From Caulobacter sp. BP25 (GTDB taxonomy: Bacteria; Pseudomonadota; Alphaproteobacteria; Caulobacterales; Caulobacteraceae), in contig NZ_PEGH01000003.1 of NCBI RefSeq assembly GCF_002737755.1, forward strand, positions 18,082 through 82,081: a stretch of 64,000 bases of DNA, given 5' to 3'. Made by a program: the position numbers and the translations under genes. Position 1 is the first letter of the stretch, and each line of letters opens with the position of its first letter. This document shows positions 26,600 to 36,042 of the stretch, piece after piece. The notes below the pieces were generated by a model that did no database searches, was not told where the DNA came from, and saw nothing but the letters and a program-made list of their open reading frames with translations.

Positions 26600-29500
26600 T
26601 TAGAAGCTGGCGCGCACCACGAAGGTGTAGCGGCGGTCAGCCATGAACCACGAGCGACCGGTCTTCAGCAGATCGTTGTTCAGGATCTGCGTCGTCCGGA
26701 TGGTCTCGTTCAGCAGGTTCACGCCCTGGACGCCGACCTTCACCTTGTCGTTGACGGTGTAGAAGAACGAGCCGTCCAGCTGGCCGGTCGCCTCGTTCAT
26801 GATCGGGGCGTAGGGAATGATCACGTCGCGAACCGTCAGCAAGAAGTCCGAACGCCAGTTGTAGGCCAGGCGCGCCGAGATCTTCTTCTTCTCATAGATG
26901 AGCGCGAAGTTGGCGTTGTGCTTGGACAGGCCCTGCAGCGGCAGCTTGCTGGTGTCGACCGTGGCCACGCGGCCGGCGGCCACGTCGGGGTCGGTCGCCG
27001 ACAGCGTGCTTTGCGGCACGCCCGAACTTTCGATGTAGCTGTAGTTGGCGTTGATCCCCAGGCCGTCGAAGGGCTTGGGCAGGAAGTCATAGAACTGCTG
27101 GTAACCGACCTCGAAGCCCTTGAGCTTGGCGGTCTGGTCCGAGTTGCCGGGGGTCGTCACCAACACGTTGAACGTGGCGCCGTTGTTGGTGAACGGCAGA
27201 CGCGCGGTCGTGTTGGTCGCGACGTCGGTCATCTCCTTGTAGAACAGCGCGACGGTCAGCGAGCCGACCGGCGCGAAGTACCACTCGATAGAGGCGTCGA
27301 TGTTCTTGGACTGGGTCGGCTTCAGGAACGGGTTGCCGACCGTGACGTTGCCCGTCGGCTGACCGTTGGTGATGCCGTCGTTGTTCGTGTTCAGAGACAG
27401 GTTGTAGTAGTTGCGGGTCAGGCCGATGTCGGGCGGCGTGATCGTCTTGGACAGGCCCAGGCGATATTGCAGGCCGTGCGGCGCCATGACCTTCAGGTTG
27501 AAGCTGGGCAGCCAGTACTCGAACGAGGCCTTGGCCGTGGTCTGCACTGTGGCCCCGTTCTGCCAGGCGCGCGCGGCGGCCCGAACCTGAGGCGTGAGCG
27601 TGCAGAAGGAAGACGGCGAGAACGGAGTCTTCGGTTCCGGCAGCGCCAGCCAGTCCGTGAGGGCCTTGGCGCAGTCGGCGTCGGTGGCCAGACTGGTCGA
27701 GATCGGGAAGGCCAGATAGCCCTGAGCCTTGCGATCGGTCTTGGTATAGCGCAAGCCGATATTGCCGCTGACGCGGTAGTCCCCGACATCGCCCTTGAAG
27801 CGCGTCATCAGGTAGGCTGACTGAGTCTTCTCGTTGACCGGGTTGATTTCCTGAGGACGGAAGGGCGTCCCCGCGGTGACGCCGCAACGCTGCGCCAGCG
27901 GGACCCAGTTCTGCGGGCAGCCGCCCGACAGGCGGTCGCGCCACTCATCGCCGACCAGCATGGCGAACTGCGACACGGCGCCGTAGTTGTCGACCAGGTT
28001 CTGCGAGAAGAAGAGGCGCGGCTGCGAGCCGGTCGGGACCGCCACCTTGCCTCGCAGGAAGTTATCGAACGCGACCGTCTCGACGTAGCGCTCGCTGGTC
28101 TCGCCGCCGGCCGTGGTGGGGTTGCCGTTGAGCTGATCGCTCATCCAGACCGGACCGCCGCTGCCCCAGATTTCGGACAGAACGCCCCAGTTGTAGGACG
28201 AGAAGCGGGTGGTCTGATCACGCTCGGCCCAGCGCACGCCGGCCTTCATCGAGTCGAACCAGCTATCGTCGTTGAACTTGTACTCGACGTCGAACTTGAC
28301 CGCGTCTTCCGTGCCTTCGGACTGCTCAATGTGGTCCATCGCCGAGCGCCAGAAGTTGTTGTACGGGTTGCTGAACGAGTTGTTCGCACCGCGCAGATAG
28401 GTGGTGCAGCTGCCGTTGAAGGTGGTGCAGGTCGGCAGAGCCGTGCCGCTGGACGGCGCGGTGAACGACACCTCCGGCAAATCCTTGCCGTTCAAAGTGA
28501 TCGCGGCGTTCTGGAACGACGAGCCCCACAGGCCCATGCTGATCGCGTCGACCTTGGAGTCGACGTGCTGGGCGTCGAACTGGAAGCCCCAATGCTCGTT
28601 CGGCGTCCACTTGAAGTTGAAGCCGTAGTCACTCGTTTCGTTGGTGTTGTTTTCGTCCCGGCGGACATTATTCGACTGCAGGCCATTGATCGGCGTGCGC
28701 GGATCCGAACCTGTCTGGTCGGAGCGCCAACCAGTGCCGCCGGTGATGATGCCGTTGGTAAAAATGCCGCTGTCATCGAAGGTGAAGGTGGTGCCGTCCG
28801 CCGGACGCGAGTCGCCGTTGCCAGCGACGTTGTCGGTGGCGATCTCGATGGCGTGTTCGGTCCACTTGGCGGTCGACTTCGAGCGTAGGTATTGGAACGC
28901 GGCCTGCATCGTGCCGTCGTTGCTCTTCCACTGGATGGCGGCGGCCTGGCCGTCGCGCTTGCGGTCGGTGGTGGTCGAGCGGAACGCCGCGCCGCGCGGG
29001 AACCAGACGCCGTTGCCGTTGGCGCAGGTGGCCACGGCGACGCCGAGGTTGGTGCGGCAGCCGAAGTTCGAAACCTGGATGGCGTCACTGCGGGTCGTCA
29101 GGCGCGAGCTGACGAGGCTGCCCAGAATGCCGATCTCGCCGAACTTGGTGTCGAAGCGATTGCTGTACAGGCCCGAAATCGTCGGCTTCCACTGCTTGGA
29201 CATGTCGCCATAGCTGTTCTCTATCGAGAGCGACTTGACCTCGCCCTTATTGTCGAACGGCAGGCGCGTGCGCAGGTTCACCGTGCCCGAGATGCCCCCC
29301 TCGATCATGTCGGCAGAGGGGCTCTTGAACACGTCCACGCCGCCCATCAGCTCGGACGGAACGTCGGCGAAACTTAGGATGCGGCCGTTGTTGGCGGTGA
29401 AGGTGTCGCGCCCGTTCAGCTCCGAACGGACGAAGTTCAGGCCGCGAACCACGACGCCCGAACCTTCGACCGAGAAGTGGTCTGGATCAGTGCCTGCGGC

Positions 29501-29827
29501 GAAACGGTTGATCGAAACGCCGGGCACACGCGACAGCGCTTCGGTCACGGACCGGTCCGGCAGCGCGCCGATGTCTTCGGCGGTGATCGAATCGCCGATG
29601 ATTTCCGACGACTGTTTCAACTGCTGGCTGCTCTTCAGGCTCTGCCGGATGCTGGTGACGATCACCGCATCGACGACCTGATCGCCTTCCGCCTTGGCCG
29701 CCGTCTGCGCCATGGCCGGCACGCCGAACACCAAGGCGCCGAGCACAAGGGCGGAAGCCCCATATTTCAGATTATTGCTGATGGATTCACGTCCGCCGGC
29801 AGCGGACAGCCTGTTGGCTGCGCCCAT
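26600..29827 (-). CDS. TonB-dependent receptor of the Xanthomonas/Caulobacter class, partner of the halogenase operon
   Basis: A 1075-residue outer-membrane receptor with a signal peptide ending PAMAQ near residue 41. The plug domain begins with the class signature (VDAVIVTSIRQSLKSSQQLK, then DRSVTEALSRVPGVSINRF). A long barrel ends in an aromatic strand (YTFVVRASF). This matches the large TonB-Xanth-Caul family used for carbohydrate and other complex substrates. It is divergent from the halogenase genes, and the pair shares operator-like sites. I infer import of a substrate that the halogenases modify. A strong AGGGGAGGG site precedes the ATG. Confidence 0.9.
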   Translation of the reverse strand: MGAANRLSAAGGRESISNNLKYGASALVLGALVFGVPAMAQTAAKAEGDQVVDAVIVTSIRQSLKSSQQLKQSSEIIGDSITAEDIGALPDRSVTEALSRVPGVSINRFAAGTDPDHFSVEGSGVVVRGLNFVRSELNGRDTFTANNGRILSFADVPSELMGGVDVFKSPSADMIEGGISGTVNLRTRLPFDNKGEVKSLSIENSYGDMSKQWKPTISGLYSNRFDTKFGEIGILGSLVSSRLTTRSDAIQVSNFGCRTNLGVAVATCANGNGVWFPRGAAFRSTTTDRKRDGQAAAIQWKSNDGTMQAAFQYLRSKSTAKWTEHAIEIATDNVAGNGDSRPADGTTFTFDDSGIFTNGIITGGTGWRSDQTGSDPRTPINGLQSNNVRRDENNTNETSDYGFNFKWTPNEHWGFQFDAQHVDSKVDAISMGLWGSSFQNAAITLNGKDLPEVSFTAPSSGTALPTCTTFNGSCTTYLRGANNSFSNPYNNFWRSAMDHIEQSEGTEDAVKFDVEYKFNDDSWFDSMKAGVRWAERDQTTRFSSYNWGVLSEIWGSGGPVWMSDQLNGNPTTAGGETSERYVETVAFDNFLRGKVAVPTGSQPRLFFSQNLVDNYGAVSQFAMLVGDEWRDRLSGGCPQNWVPLAQRCGVTAGTPFRPQEINPVNEKTQSAYLMTRFKGDVGDYRVSGNIGLRYTKTDRKAQGYLAFPISTSLATDADCAKALTDWLALPEPKTPFSPSSFCTLTPQVRAAARAWQNGATVQTTAKASFEYWLPSFNLKVMAPHGLQYRLGLSKTITPPDIGLTRNYYNLSLNTNNDGITNGQPTGNVTVGNPFLKPTQSKNIDASIEWYFAPVGSLTVALFYKEMTDVATNTTARLPFTNNGATFNVLVTTPGNSDQTAKLKGFEVGYQQFYDFLPKPFDGLGINANYSYIESSGVPQSTLSATDPDVAAGRVATVDTSKLPLQGLSKHNANFALIYEKKKISARLAYNWRSDFLLTVRDVIIPYAPIMNEATGQLDGSFFYTVNDKVKVGVQGVNLLNETIRTTQILNNDLLKTGRSWFMADRRYTFVVRASF

Positions 29828-29887
29828 AGTTCCCTCCCCTAATCGTTTCTCAGCAACGCGTGAGCGCCACCACTGGTCATGTTACCG

Positions 29888-29902
29888 TGACCATTTTGGT
29901 CA
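29888..29902. promoter_or_regulatory. Palindrome TGACCA-N3-TGGTCA, candidate GntR/FadR operator
   Basis: The perfect 6-3-6 palindrome lies about 60-75 bp upstream of the receptor ATG on the minus strand. FadR-subfamily GntR regulators bind short palindromes with TGGT/ACCA-type half-sites, and such a regulator is encoded at 37308. The assignment is inferred. Confidence 0.4.
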
Positions 29903-29926
29903 GGTCACACGACTGACGACCGGCCG

Positions 29927-29939
29927 TCAAGCGTTGTCA
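29927..29939. promoter_or_regulatory. LacI-type operator-like site, copy 1
   Basis: TCAAGCGTTGTCA is an imperfect palindrome around CG and contains AGCGTTGTCA, which recurs exactly at 30102-30111. LacI-family operators of the TGACAACG/CGTTGTCA type are known in Caulobacter and Xanthomonas sugar-uptake loci. The LacI gene at 36043 is the candidate binder. This copy faces the receptor promoter. Confidence 0.45.
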
Positions 29940-30098
29940 TGCAAGTCCGGCTCGTTTAGCCAAGAGGAATGGGAGCGCTATCATCGGGGGTCTGCGGGCG
30001 CTTAGCCGACCTGACGTCCCCTGGTTGCCTCCCCTTCCGTGGCCTGACCACGCGAACCGGATTCTCGATGTCCGGGTGAAATAACGATTACAGCGCGA

Positions 30099-30110
30099 GA
30101 CAGCGTTGTC
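30099..30110. promoter_or_regulatory. LacI-type operator-like site, copy 2
   Basis: GACAGCGTTGTC is a palindrome (GACA...TGTC) sharing AGCGTTGTCA with copy 1, 172 bp away. It lies about 60 bp upstream of the first plus-strand ORF of the halogenase operon. Two sites facing divergent promoters would allow looping by one LacI repressor. Confidence 0.45.
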
Positions 30111-30171
30111 AATTAACCAGGTTGCGCTGCTGCTAAAGTGTCGGCGAAATCATGGCGGGGAGGAAACAACG

Positions 30172-30279
30172 ATGACGCCGAAGGTCATTCGCGCAACACA
30201 GACAGCCCTTGTGCTTGCTGATCCGTCTGGCGGCGCCGCTTCACGTCGGCGCCGCGCGCGCCTTAAGCGGCGCCCATGA
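30172..30279 (+). CDS. 35-codon ORF coupled to the first halogenase gene
   Basis: An ATG with a strong GGGGAGGAAAC ribosome-binding site opens a 35-residue frame (MTPKVIRATQTALVLADPSG and then a very arginine-rich tail). Its TGA overlaps the halogenase ATG (ATGA). The halogenase gene has no comparable ribosome-binding site of its own. The ORF may be a leader peptide that sets halogenase translation rather than a functional protein. No homology recognised. Confidence 0.4.
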   Translation: MTPKVIRATQTALVLADPSGGAASRRRRARLKRRP

Positions 30280-31799
30280 CCTCTGTGCGTAAGATCGTGA
30301 TTATCGGCGGCGGCACGGCGGGCTGGATGAGCGCGGCCGGCCTAGCGGCTGTCTTGAAGGGCCTGCCGGTCACGATCGAGCTTGTCGAGTCCGCGGAGAT
30401 CGGCACGGTGGGCGTGGGCGAAGCCACGGTGCCTCACATCCGCGACTACAACGCTCGCCTGGGCCTGGACGAGGCTGACTTCATGCGGCGCACCCAGGCC
30501 ACCTACAAGCTGGGCATCGAGTTTCGAGACTGGGGCCGCAGAGGCGAGAGCTACATCCATCCGTTCGGCGCCTACGGCCACACGATTGGCGGTGTCCCCT
30601 TCCACCAGCACTGGCTGCGAGCGCGCGCTCACGCCGAGGCGGCCGGCCAATCGTTCGATCCTATCGAGCGCTATAGCCTGCCGATCATGGCCAGCCGCGC
30701 GGGCAAGTTCGCCCCGCCGGCGAGCGACCCCCGCTCGCTGGGCTCGACCTACAACTACGCCTATCAGTTCGACGCGGCCCTATACGCCCTCTATCTGCGC
30801 GACTATTCAGAGGCGCGCGGCGTCACGCGCACCGAGGGCAAGATCGTCGCCGTGGACCAGCGTCCGGAGGACGGCTTTGTCACCGCCGTGACGCTGGAGG
30901 ACGGTCGGCGGATCGAGGGTGAGCTGTTCGTCGATTGCTCGGGCTTCCGGGGCTTGCTGATCGAGCAAACCTTGAAAGCCGGCTACGACGACTGGACCCA
31001 CTGGCTGCCCTGCGACCGCGCCGTAGCCGTCCCTTGCGCCTCGGTCGAGCCGCCGGTTCCTTACACTCGCGCCACATCCGACCAGTGTGGTTGGCGCTGG
31101 CGCATCCCGCTGCAGCATCGCGTGGGCAACGGCTATGTCTATTGCTCCGGCTATATCGAAGACGACGAGGCCGCCCACGTCCTGCTGTCCAAGCTGGACG
31201 GCCAAGCCCAGGCCGAGCCCCGCGTACTGCGCTTCGTCACAGGACGACGACGCAAGGCCTGGCTGAAAAACGTCGTGGCGATCGGGCTTTCGTCCGGCTT
31301 TCTGGAGCCGCTGGAGAGCACCTCGATCCATCTGATCCAGGTCGGGATCTCGACCTTGCTGGAGCTGTTTCCGAACAGCGGTTGCGAGGCCGCCGACCAG
31401 GACGAATACAACCGCGTCATGGTGCTGGAGTTCGAGCGCGTCCGCGACTTCCTCATCCTGCACTACCACGCCAACCAACGGACGGACTCGGCCTTCTGGA
31501 ACGACCGGCGGACCGCGCCAATCCCCGAAAGCTTGGCCTACAAGCTGGCGCTGTTCCGCGAGCGCGGCGCCGTGGTCGCCTACAAGGACGGGTTCTTCAA
31601 GGAACCCTCCTGGCTGTCGGTCTATCTGGGCCAGAACGTCATTCCGAGCGGCCTTGATCCTCTGGTCGAGGCGGTCCCTACCGTCGACTCCGCGCGCGTC
31701 ATGGCCGAGTTGAAAGCCGCCGTGGCCCGCGCGGTTCAGGCCATGCCATCGCATGAGGCTTTCCTACGGTCGCTGGTCGGCCCGAGAGTTCCGGCATGA
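30276..31799 (+). CDS. Flavin-dependent tryptophan-halogenase family protein, copy 1
   Basis: A 507-residue Trp_halogenase family enzyme. The FAD site GGGTAGW is at about residues 12-18. The catalytic lysine stands in ATYKLGIEF (near residue 79). The WRWRIP motif (W-x-W-x-I-P) that marks halogenases and the conserved glutamate in [12 protein letters not shown] are present. It should use FADH2, O2 and halide to halogenate an aromatic substrate. Its true substrate is unknown, and this clade sits beside TonB receptors. A separate flavin reductase is not encoded nearby. The stop overlaps the next ATG. Confidence 0.9.
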   Translation: MTSVRKIVIIGGGTAGWMSAAGLAAVLKGLPVTIELVESAEIGTVGVGEATVPHIRDYNARLGLDEADFMRRTQATYKLGIEFRDWGRRGESYIHPFGAYGHTIGGVPFHQHWLRARAHAEAAGQSFDPIERYSLPIMASRAGKFAPPASDPRSLGSTYNYAYQFDAALYALYLRDYSEARGVTRTEGKIVAVDQRPEDGFVTAVTLEDGRRIEGELFVDCSGFRGLLIEQTLKAGYDDWTHWLPCDRAVAVPCASVEPPVPYTRATSDQCGWRWRIPLQHRVGNGYVYCSGYIEDDEAAHVLLSKLDGQAQAEPRVLRFVTGRRRKAWLKNVVAIGLSSGFLEPLESTSIHLIQVGISTLLELFPNSGCEAADQDEYNRVMVLEFERVRDFLILHYHANQRTDSAFWNDRRTAPIPESLAYKLALFRERGAVVAYKDGFFKEPSWLSVYLGQNVIPSGLDPLVEAVPTVDSARVMAELKAAVARAVQAMPSHEAFLRSLVGPRVPA

Positions 31800-32911
31800 A
31801 GCGCGTGCTGATCAGCGGCGGCGGCGTAGAGGCCTGGATGACGGGCGCGGCGCTCGCGACGGCGGGCCGAGGCGTCCTTGAGGTCCAGGTGGCGGATCAG
31901 GGTCGGAGGCCCGAAGGGCGTATTGCCGCCCTGCCCGCTCTGCGCGGTCTGCACGCGCGCCTGGGGATTTCCGATGAGAGCCTAGCCAGTGAGGCCGGCG
32001 CCAGACCGCGCTTGGGCGCGCGCTACAACGATATGCTCGAGCCGTTCGGCCAGACCGGCGCGGCTCTGGACGGCGTGGCTTTTCATCACCACTGGCGCGC
32101 TGCTGGAAAACCGGCCGCGCTGGAGGCTTGGAGCCTCGCCGCCCAGGCTGCCTCTCGGGGCCGTTTCACACCAGGGAGCGCCGACCCCCGCTCGCCGCTG
32201 TCGACCCTGGACCATGGTCTAACGCTGGACGCAGCCGCCTATGCCGATCTGCTGAAAGCCGTCGCGCTGAAGGCTGGAGCGGAAATCGCGCCGACCAACG
32301 CCCACGTCGAGGTCATCATCGACACCGCCGCGACGTCCCCTGGAGATGACTGGATCGACTGGAGCGCCTGGCTAAGCACGGGCCGGCGGCTCGCCGACGA
32401 CACAGGATTGGTCTCGACGTTCGAGCCCGCGCCCCTGAGCGCCGGCCGCCGAACGCACGCGGTGAGCGGGAACCGCGTCGCCATCGGCGCGGCCTACGCC
32501 GCCTTCGGGGCCGGAGACGGCGGTGACCTGCATCTTTTGCAAGGCGCAATCGCCCGGCTGATCAGCCTCTTCCCCGACACGCCCGCCGCAGCCGCGGAGT
32601 TCGAGCGCTTGTCGGCCGCTTCGGCCGAGCGCGCCCGCGACATGGCCATCCTGCGCTGGGGCGACCTTTCGGCGCCGCCAGAGGAGCTGGCCTGGAAGAT
32701 CGCTCAGTTCGAAAGCCGAGGACGCGTGGTGATGTACGACGAGGAAGTCTGGCCAGAGAGCGCCTTCGTCCACGCCTTTCTAGCGCGCGGGATCACGCCG
32801 CGTCGCACCGATCCTCTGGCCCTGCGCCAGCCGCCCGAGCGCGTCCGAGACCTGCTGGAGCGGATGCGGCGCGTGCTGGAACAGACGGCGGAGGCGATGC
32901 CGCGTGCCTAG
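31796..32911 (+). CDS. Halogenase-like protein lacking catalytic residues, copy 2
   Basis: A 371-residue paralogue, about 135 residues shorter than its neighbours. It aligns at the start (LISGGGVEAWMTG), the PFG segment, and through the C-terminal helices (LISLFPD and RAR-DMAILRW). The lysine of ATYKLGIEF is arginine (ARPRLGARY), the W-x-W-x-I-P motif is gone, and [12 protein letters not shown] is replaced by GAGDGGDLHLLQ. It is open along its whole length and coupled by ATGA to copy 1, so it is not simply decaying. I infer a non-catalytic partner or pseudoenzyme. Confidence 0.8.
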   Translation: MKRVLISGGGVEAWMTGAALATAGRGVLEVQVADQGRRPEGRIAALPALRGLHARLGISDESLASEAGARPRLGARYNDMLEPFGQTGAALDGVAFHHHWRAAGKPAALEAWSLAAQAASRGRFTPGSADPRSPLSTLDHGLTLDAAAYADLLKAVALKAGAEIAPTNAHVEVIIDTAATSPGDDWIDWSAWLSTGRRLADDTGLVSTFEPAPLSAGRRTHAVSGNRVAIGAAYAAFGAGDGGDLHLLQGAIARLISLFPDTPAAAAEFERLSAASAERARDMAILRWGDLSAPPEELAWKIAQFESRGRVVMYDEEVWPESAFVHAFLARGITPRRTDPLALRQPPERVRDLLERMRRVLEQTAEAMPRA

Positions 32912-32929
32912 ACCATCCGGAGCGTCCCG

Positions 32930-34438
32930 ATGACCGCCTCCATCCGCGAAGTTCTGATCATTGGCGGCGGAACGGCCGGCTGGATGACGGCTGCGGCCCT
33001 GGCCAAGGCTCTGCCGCCCGGCGTGCGCGTGCGCCTTGTCGAGTCCGAGCAGATCGGCACGGTCGGGGTCGGCGAGGCCACCATCCCGCCGATCAACACC
33101 TTCAACCAGGTGCTGGGCCTGGACGAGGCCGACTTCATGCGGGCCACCAAGGCCAGCTTCAAGCTGGCCATCGAGTTTGTCGGCTGGATGGGCGAGGGCC
33201 ACCGCTACCTGCACCCGTTCGGAAATTTCGGCCTGGATATTGAGGCCTTGAAGTTCCATCAGGCCTGGCTGCGGGCCTTGCACGAGGGCTGGGCGCCGCC
33301 GATCGACGCGTTCAACCTGTCCGCCCAGGCCTCGCACCTGAAGCGCTACGCCCCGCCCGCCCGTGATCCGGGCCAGGTGCTGTCGAGCCTGAAATACGCT
33401 TTCCACTTCGACGCTGGGCTCTACGCCAGATACCTGCGCGCCTATGCCGAGCAGCGAGGCGTCATCCGGATCGAGGGCAAGGTCGCCGAGGTGCGCCAGC
33501 ATGGCGAAACCGGCTTCGTCACCGGCGTGGCGCTTGAGAGCGGTCAGGCGCTCGAAGCCGAGCTCTTCATCGACTGCTCGGGCTTCCGGGGTCTGCTGAT
33601 CGAGCAGGCGCTGCAGGCCGGCTATGACGACTGGAGCCATTGGCTGCCCAATGACCGGGCCGTGGCCCTGCCCTGCGTGACTGGCGGCGATGGCCTGACT
33701 CCCTACACTCGCGCAACCGCCGACGCCGCCGGCTGGCGCTGGCGGATCCCGCTGCAGCACCGGACCGGCAACGGCTATGTCTATTCCAGCAAGCACATCA
33801 GCGACGACGAGGCGCTGAGCCGTCTGCGCGCCACCGTGGATGGCGAGCCGCTGGGCGAGCCGAATTTCCTGAGGTTCCAGGCCGGTCGCCGCAAGCAGGC
33901 CTGGGTCAAGAACGTAGTGGCCATCGGCCTGTCCTCGGGCTTCCTGGAGCCGCTGGAAAGCACCTCGATTCACCTGATCCAGGCCGGGATCACCAAGCTA
34001 CTCGCCCTATTCCCGCACACGGGCTTCGATCCAGTTGAGATCGCCGAGTACAATCGGCTGACCGCCCTGCAGGTCGAGCTGATCCGCGACTTCATCATCC
34101 TGCACTTCAAGGCCAACGGCCGCGACGAACCCTATTGGCGCGACGCCCGAGCGATGGCGATCCCCCAGAGCCTCCAACATAAGATCGAGCTGTTCGCCGC
34201 GTCCGGACGACTGTTCGTCTCGGACTATGACCTTTTCGCCGAGGCCAGCTGGATCGCCGTGCTGCTAGGTCAGGGCGTCGTTCCGCGCCGCCACGACCCG
34301 CTGGTCGACGCCCTTGAGACCGACGCTCTCAAGGCGCAGCTCTCGCGCCTAGCGGGCCTGATCCGCCAGACGGCCGAAGCCCTCCCGCCTCACGAAGCCT
34401 TCATCGCCCGCTACTGCGCCGCTAGAGATCCTGCATGA
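32930..34438 (+). CDS. Flavin-dependent tryptophan-halogenase family protein, copy 3
   Basis: A 502-residue enzyme with all family motifs: GGGTAGW near the N-terminus, the lysine in [19 protein letters not shown], and [12 protein letters not shown]. It is closely similar to copies 1 and 4, so the set arose by tandem duplication. It begins 18 bp after copy 2 and overlaps copy 4 by four bases. Substrate and halide preference cannot be read from sequence. Related enzymes of this clade are reported to act on indole-like compounds. Confidence 0.9.
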   Translation: MTASIREVLIIGGGTAGWMTAAALAKALPPGVRVRLVESEQIGTVGVGEATIPPINTFNQVLGLDEADFMRATKASFKLAIEFVGWMGEGHRYLHPFGNFGLDIEALKFHQAWLRALHEGWAPPIDAFNLSAQASHLKRYAPPARDPGQVLSSLKYAFHFDAGLYARYLRAYAEQRGVIRIEGKVAEVRQHGETGFVTGVALESGQALEAELFIDCSGFRGLLIEQALQAGYDDWSHWLPNDRAVALPCVTGGDGLTPYTRATADAAGWRWRIPLQHRTGNGYVYSSKHISDDEALSRLRATVDGEPLGEPNFLRFQAGRRKQAWVKNVVAIGLSSGFLEPLESTSIHLIQAGITKLLALFPHTGFDPVEIAEYNRLTALQVELIRDFIILHFKANGRDEPYWRDARAMAIPQSLQHKIELFAASGRLFVSDYDLFAEASWIAVLLGQGVVPRRHDPLVDALETDALKAQLSRLAGLIRQTAEALPPHEAFIARYCAARDPA

Positions 34439-35942
34439 CCGAGAACAACCGCCTGCGCCGTGTCGTGATCGTCGGCGGCGGCACCGCCGGCTGGATGACC
34501 GCCGCTGCGCTCGGCCGCTTCCTGAAGGACGGCCATACCCGCGTGACCCTTGTCGAGTCAGAGGCCATCGGCACGGTTGGGGTCGGCGAGTCGACGATCC
34601 CCCAGATCAACATGTTCAACCGCATGCTGGGCCTCGACGAGAACGACTTCGTCCGCAAGACCAAGGCCACCTTCAAGCTGGGCATCGACTTCGTCGACTG
34701 GCTGGAAATCGGTCAGGCCTATCACCACCCATTCGGCCCCTATGGCGTCGACATGGAGGGCGTGTCGTTCCACGCCTACTGGCTGAAAGCCCGGGCGCTG
34801 GGTCTCGAGGACGACCTGGGCGCCTACAGCCTGCAGACCGTGGGCGCGCGCCAGAGCAAGTTCATGCGGCCCAACGGCCAAGCCAACTCGCCGCTGGGCC
34901 AGATCGCCTACGCCTTCCAGTTCGACGCGGGCCTCTACGCCCGCTTCCTGCGCGACTACGCCGAGGCGCGCGGCGTGACCCGCCAGGAGGGCCGGATCCA
35001 GACGGTCCAGCAAGACGGCGAGACCGGCTTTGTCACCTCGGTCATGCTGGAGAGCGGCCAGGTGATCGAGGGCGATCTCTTCATCGACTGCTCGGGCTTC
35101 CGGGGCCTCTTGATCGAACAGACTCTGAAGGCCGGTTACGAGGACTGGCGCCCGTGGTTGCTGAACGACCGCGCCGTGGCCGTTCCTTGCGCGCTGGGGG
35201 CTCGATGGCGCCGGTGACGCGAGCGACGGCTCGGCCGCACGGCTGGCAGTGGCGCATCCCGCTGCAGCACCGCCTGGGCAACGGCTACGCCTTTTCCAGC
35301 GACCATGTCAGCGAGGATGAAGCCACGGCCTATCTGCTCTCACATCTGGACGGTCAGCCGCTGGCCGAGCCGAACCTGATACGCTTCACCGCCGGTCGCC
35401 GTAAGAAGAGCTGGCTCAAGAACGTCGTGGCCATCGGCCTCTCCGCCGGCTTCATGGAGCCGCTGGAAAGCCAGTCGATCCACCTGATCCAGGTGGGCAT
35501 ATCGCGCCTTATGGCCCACTTCCCCGACCGCGCGTTCCGCCAGGCCGACATCGACCGCTACAACCGGGTCATGACCTTCGAGTACGAGAAGATCCGGGAC
35601 TTTCTGATCCTGCACTTCAAGGCCACACGCCGGAACGACACGCCCTACTGGGACTATCTGCGCGAGATGCCCGTCCCCGAGTACCTGGCCGATAAGATCG
35701 ACCTCTTCAGGGGCTCGGGCCGCGTGTTTCGCGAGAACGAGGAGCTGTTCAACGACACCTCGTGGTTCGCGGTATTCATCGGCCAAGGCATCCTCCCGCA
35801 GGCCTGGGATCCGATGGCCGACACCATGGACGAGGGGGTATTCAAAGCGCGGATGGCCGAGATCAAGGCCGTGATCGCCCGCTCGGCGGAGGTCATGCCC
35901 GACCACATGGACTTCATTGGCCAGAACTGCGCGGCGGCGTGA
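34435..35942 (+). pseudogene. Flavin-dependent halogenase family protein, copy 4, interrupted by a one-base frameshift
   Basis: The first frame (34435-35217) carries GGGTAGW and the lysine in ATFKLGIDF, then stops. The rest continues in the next frame to 35942 with [11 protein letters not shown] and EPLESQSIHLIQ. Protein similarity to copies 1 and 3 passes smoothly from one frame to the other at a GGGGG run (35196-35200), where one base is missing. Restored, it would be about 502 residues with every catalytic motif intact. A sequence error or a very recent mutation is more likely than an old pseudogene. Note the serine-to-glutamine change relative to the EST motif of its siblings. Confidence 0.8.
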
Positions 35943-36042
35943 GGCGGGCTTGACGCCAAGCTGGCCAGCCACAAGAACAGCGTTTCTCTGAGCCGTCTTA
36001 TTCAGACCGGCGTCACGGGCGACTTTCGGGAGACGAGCGAGA

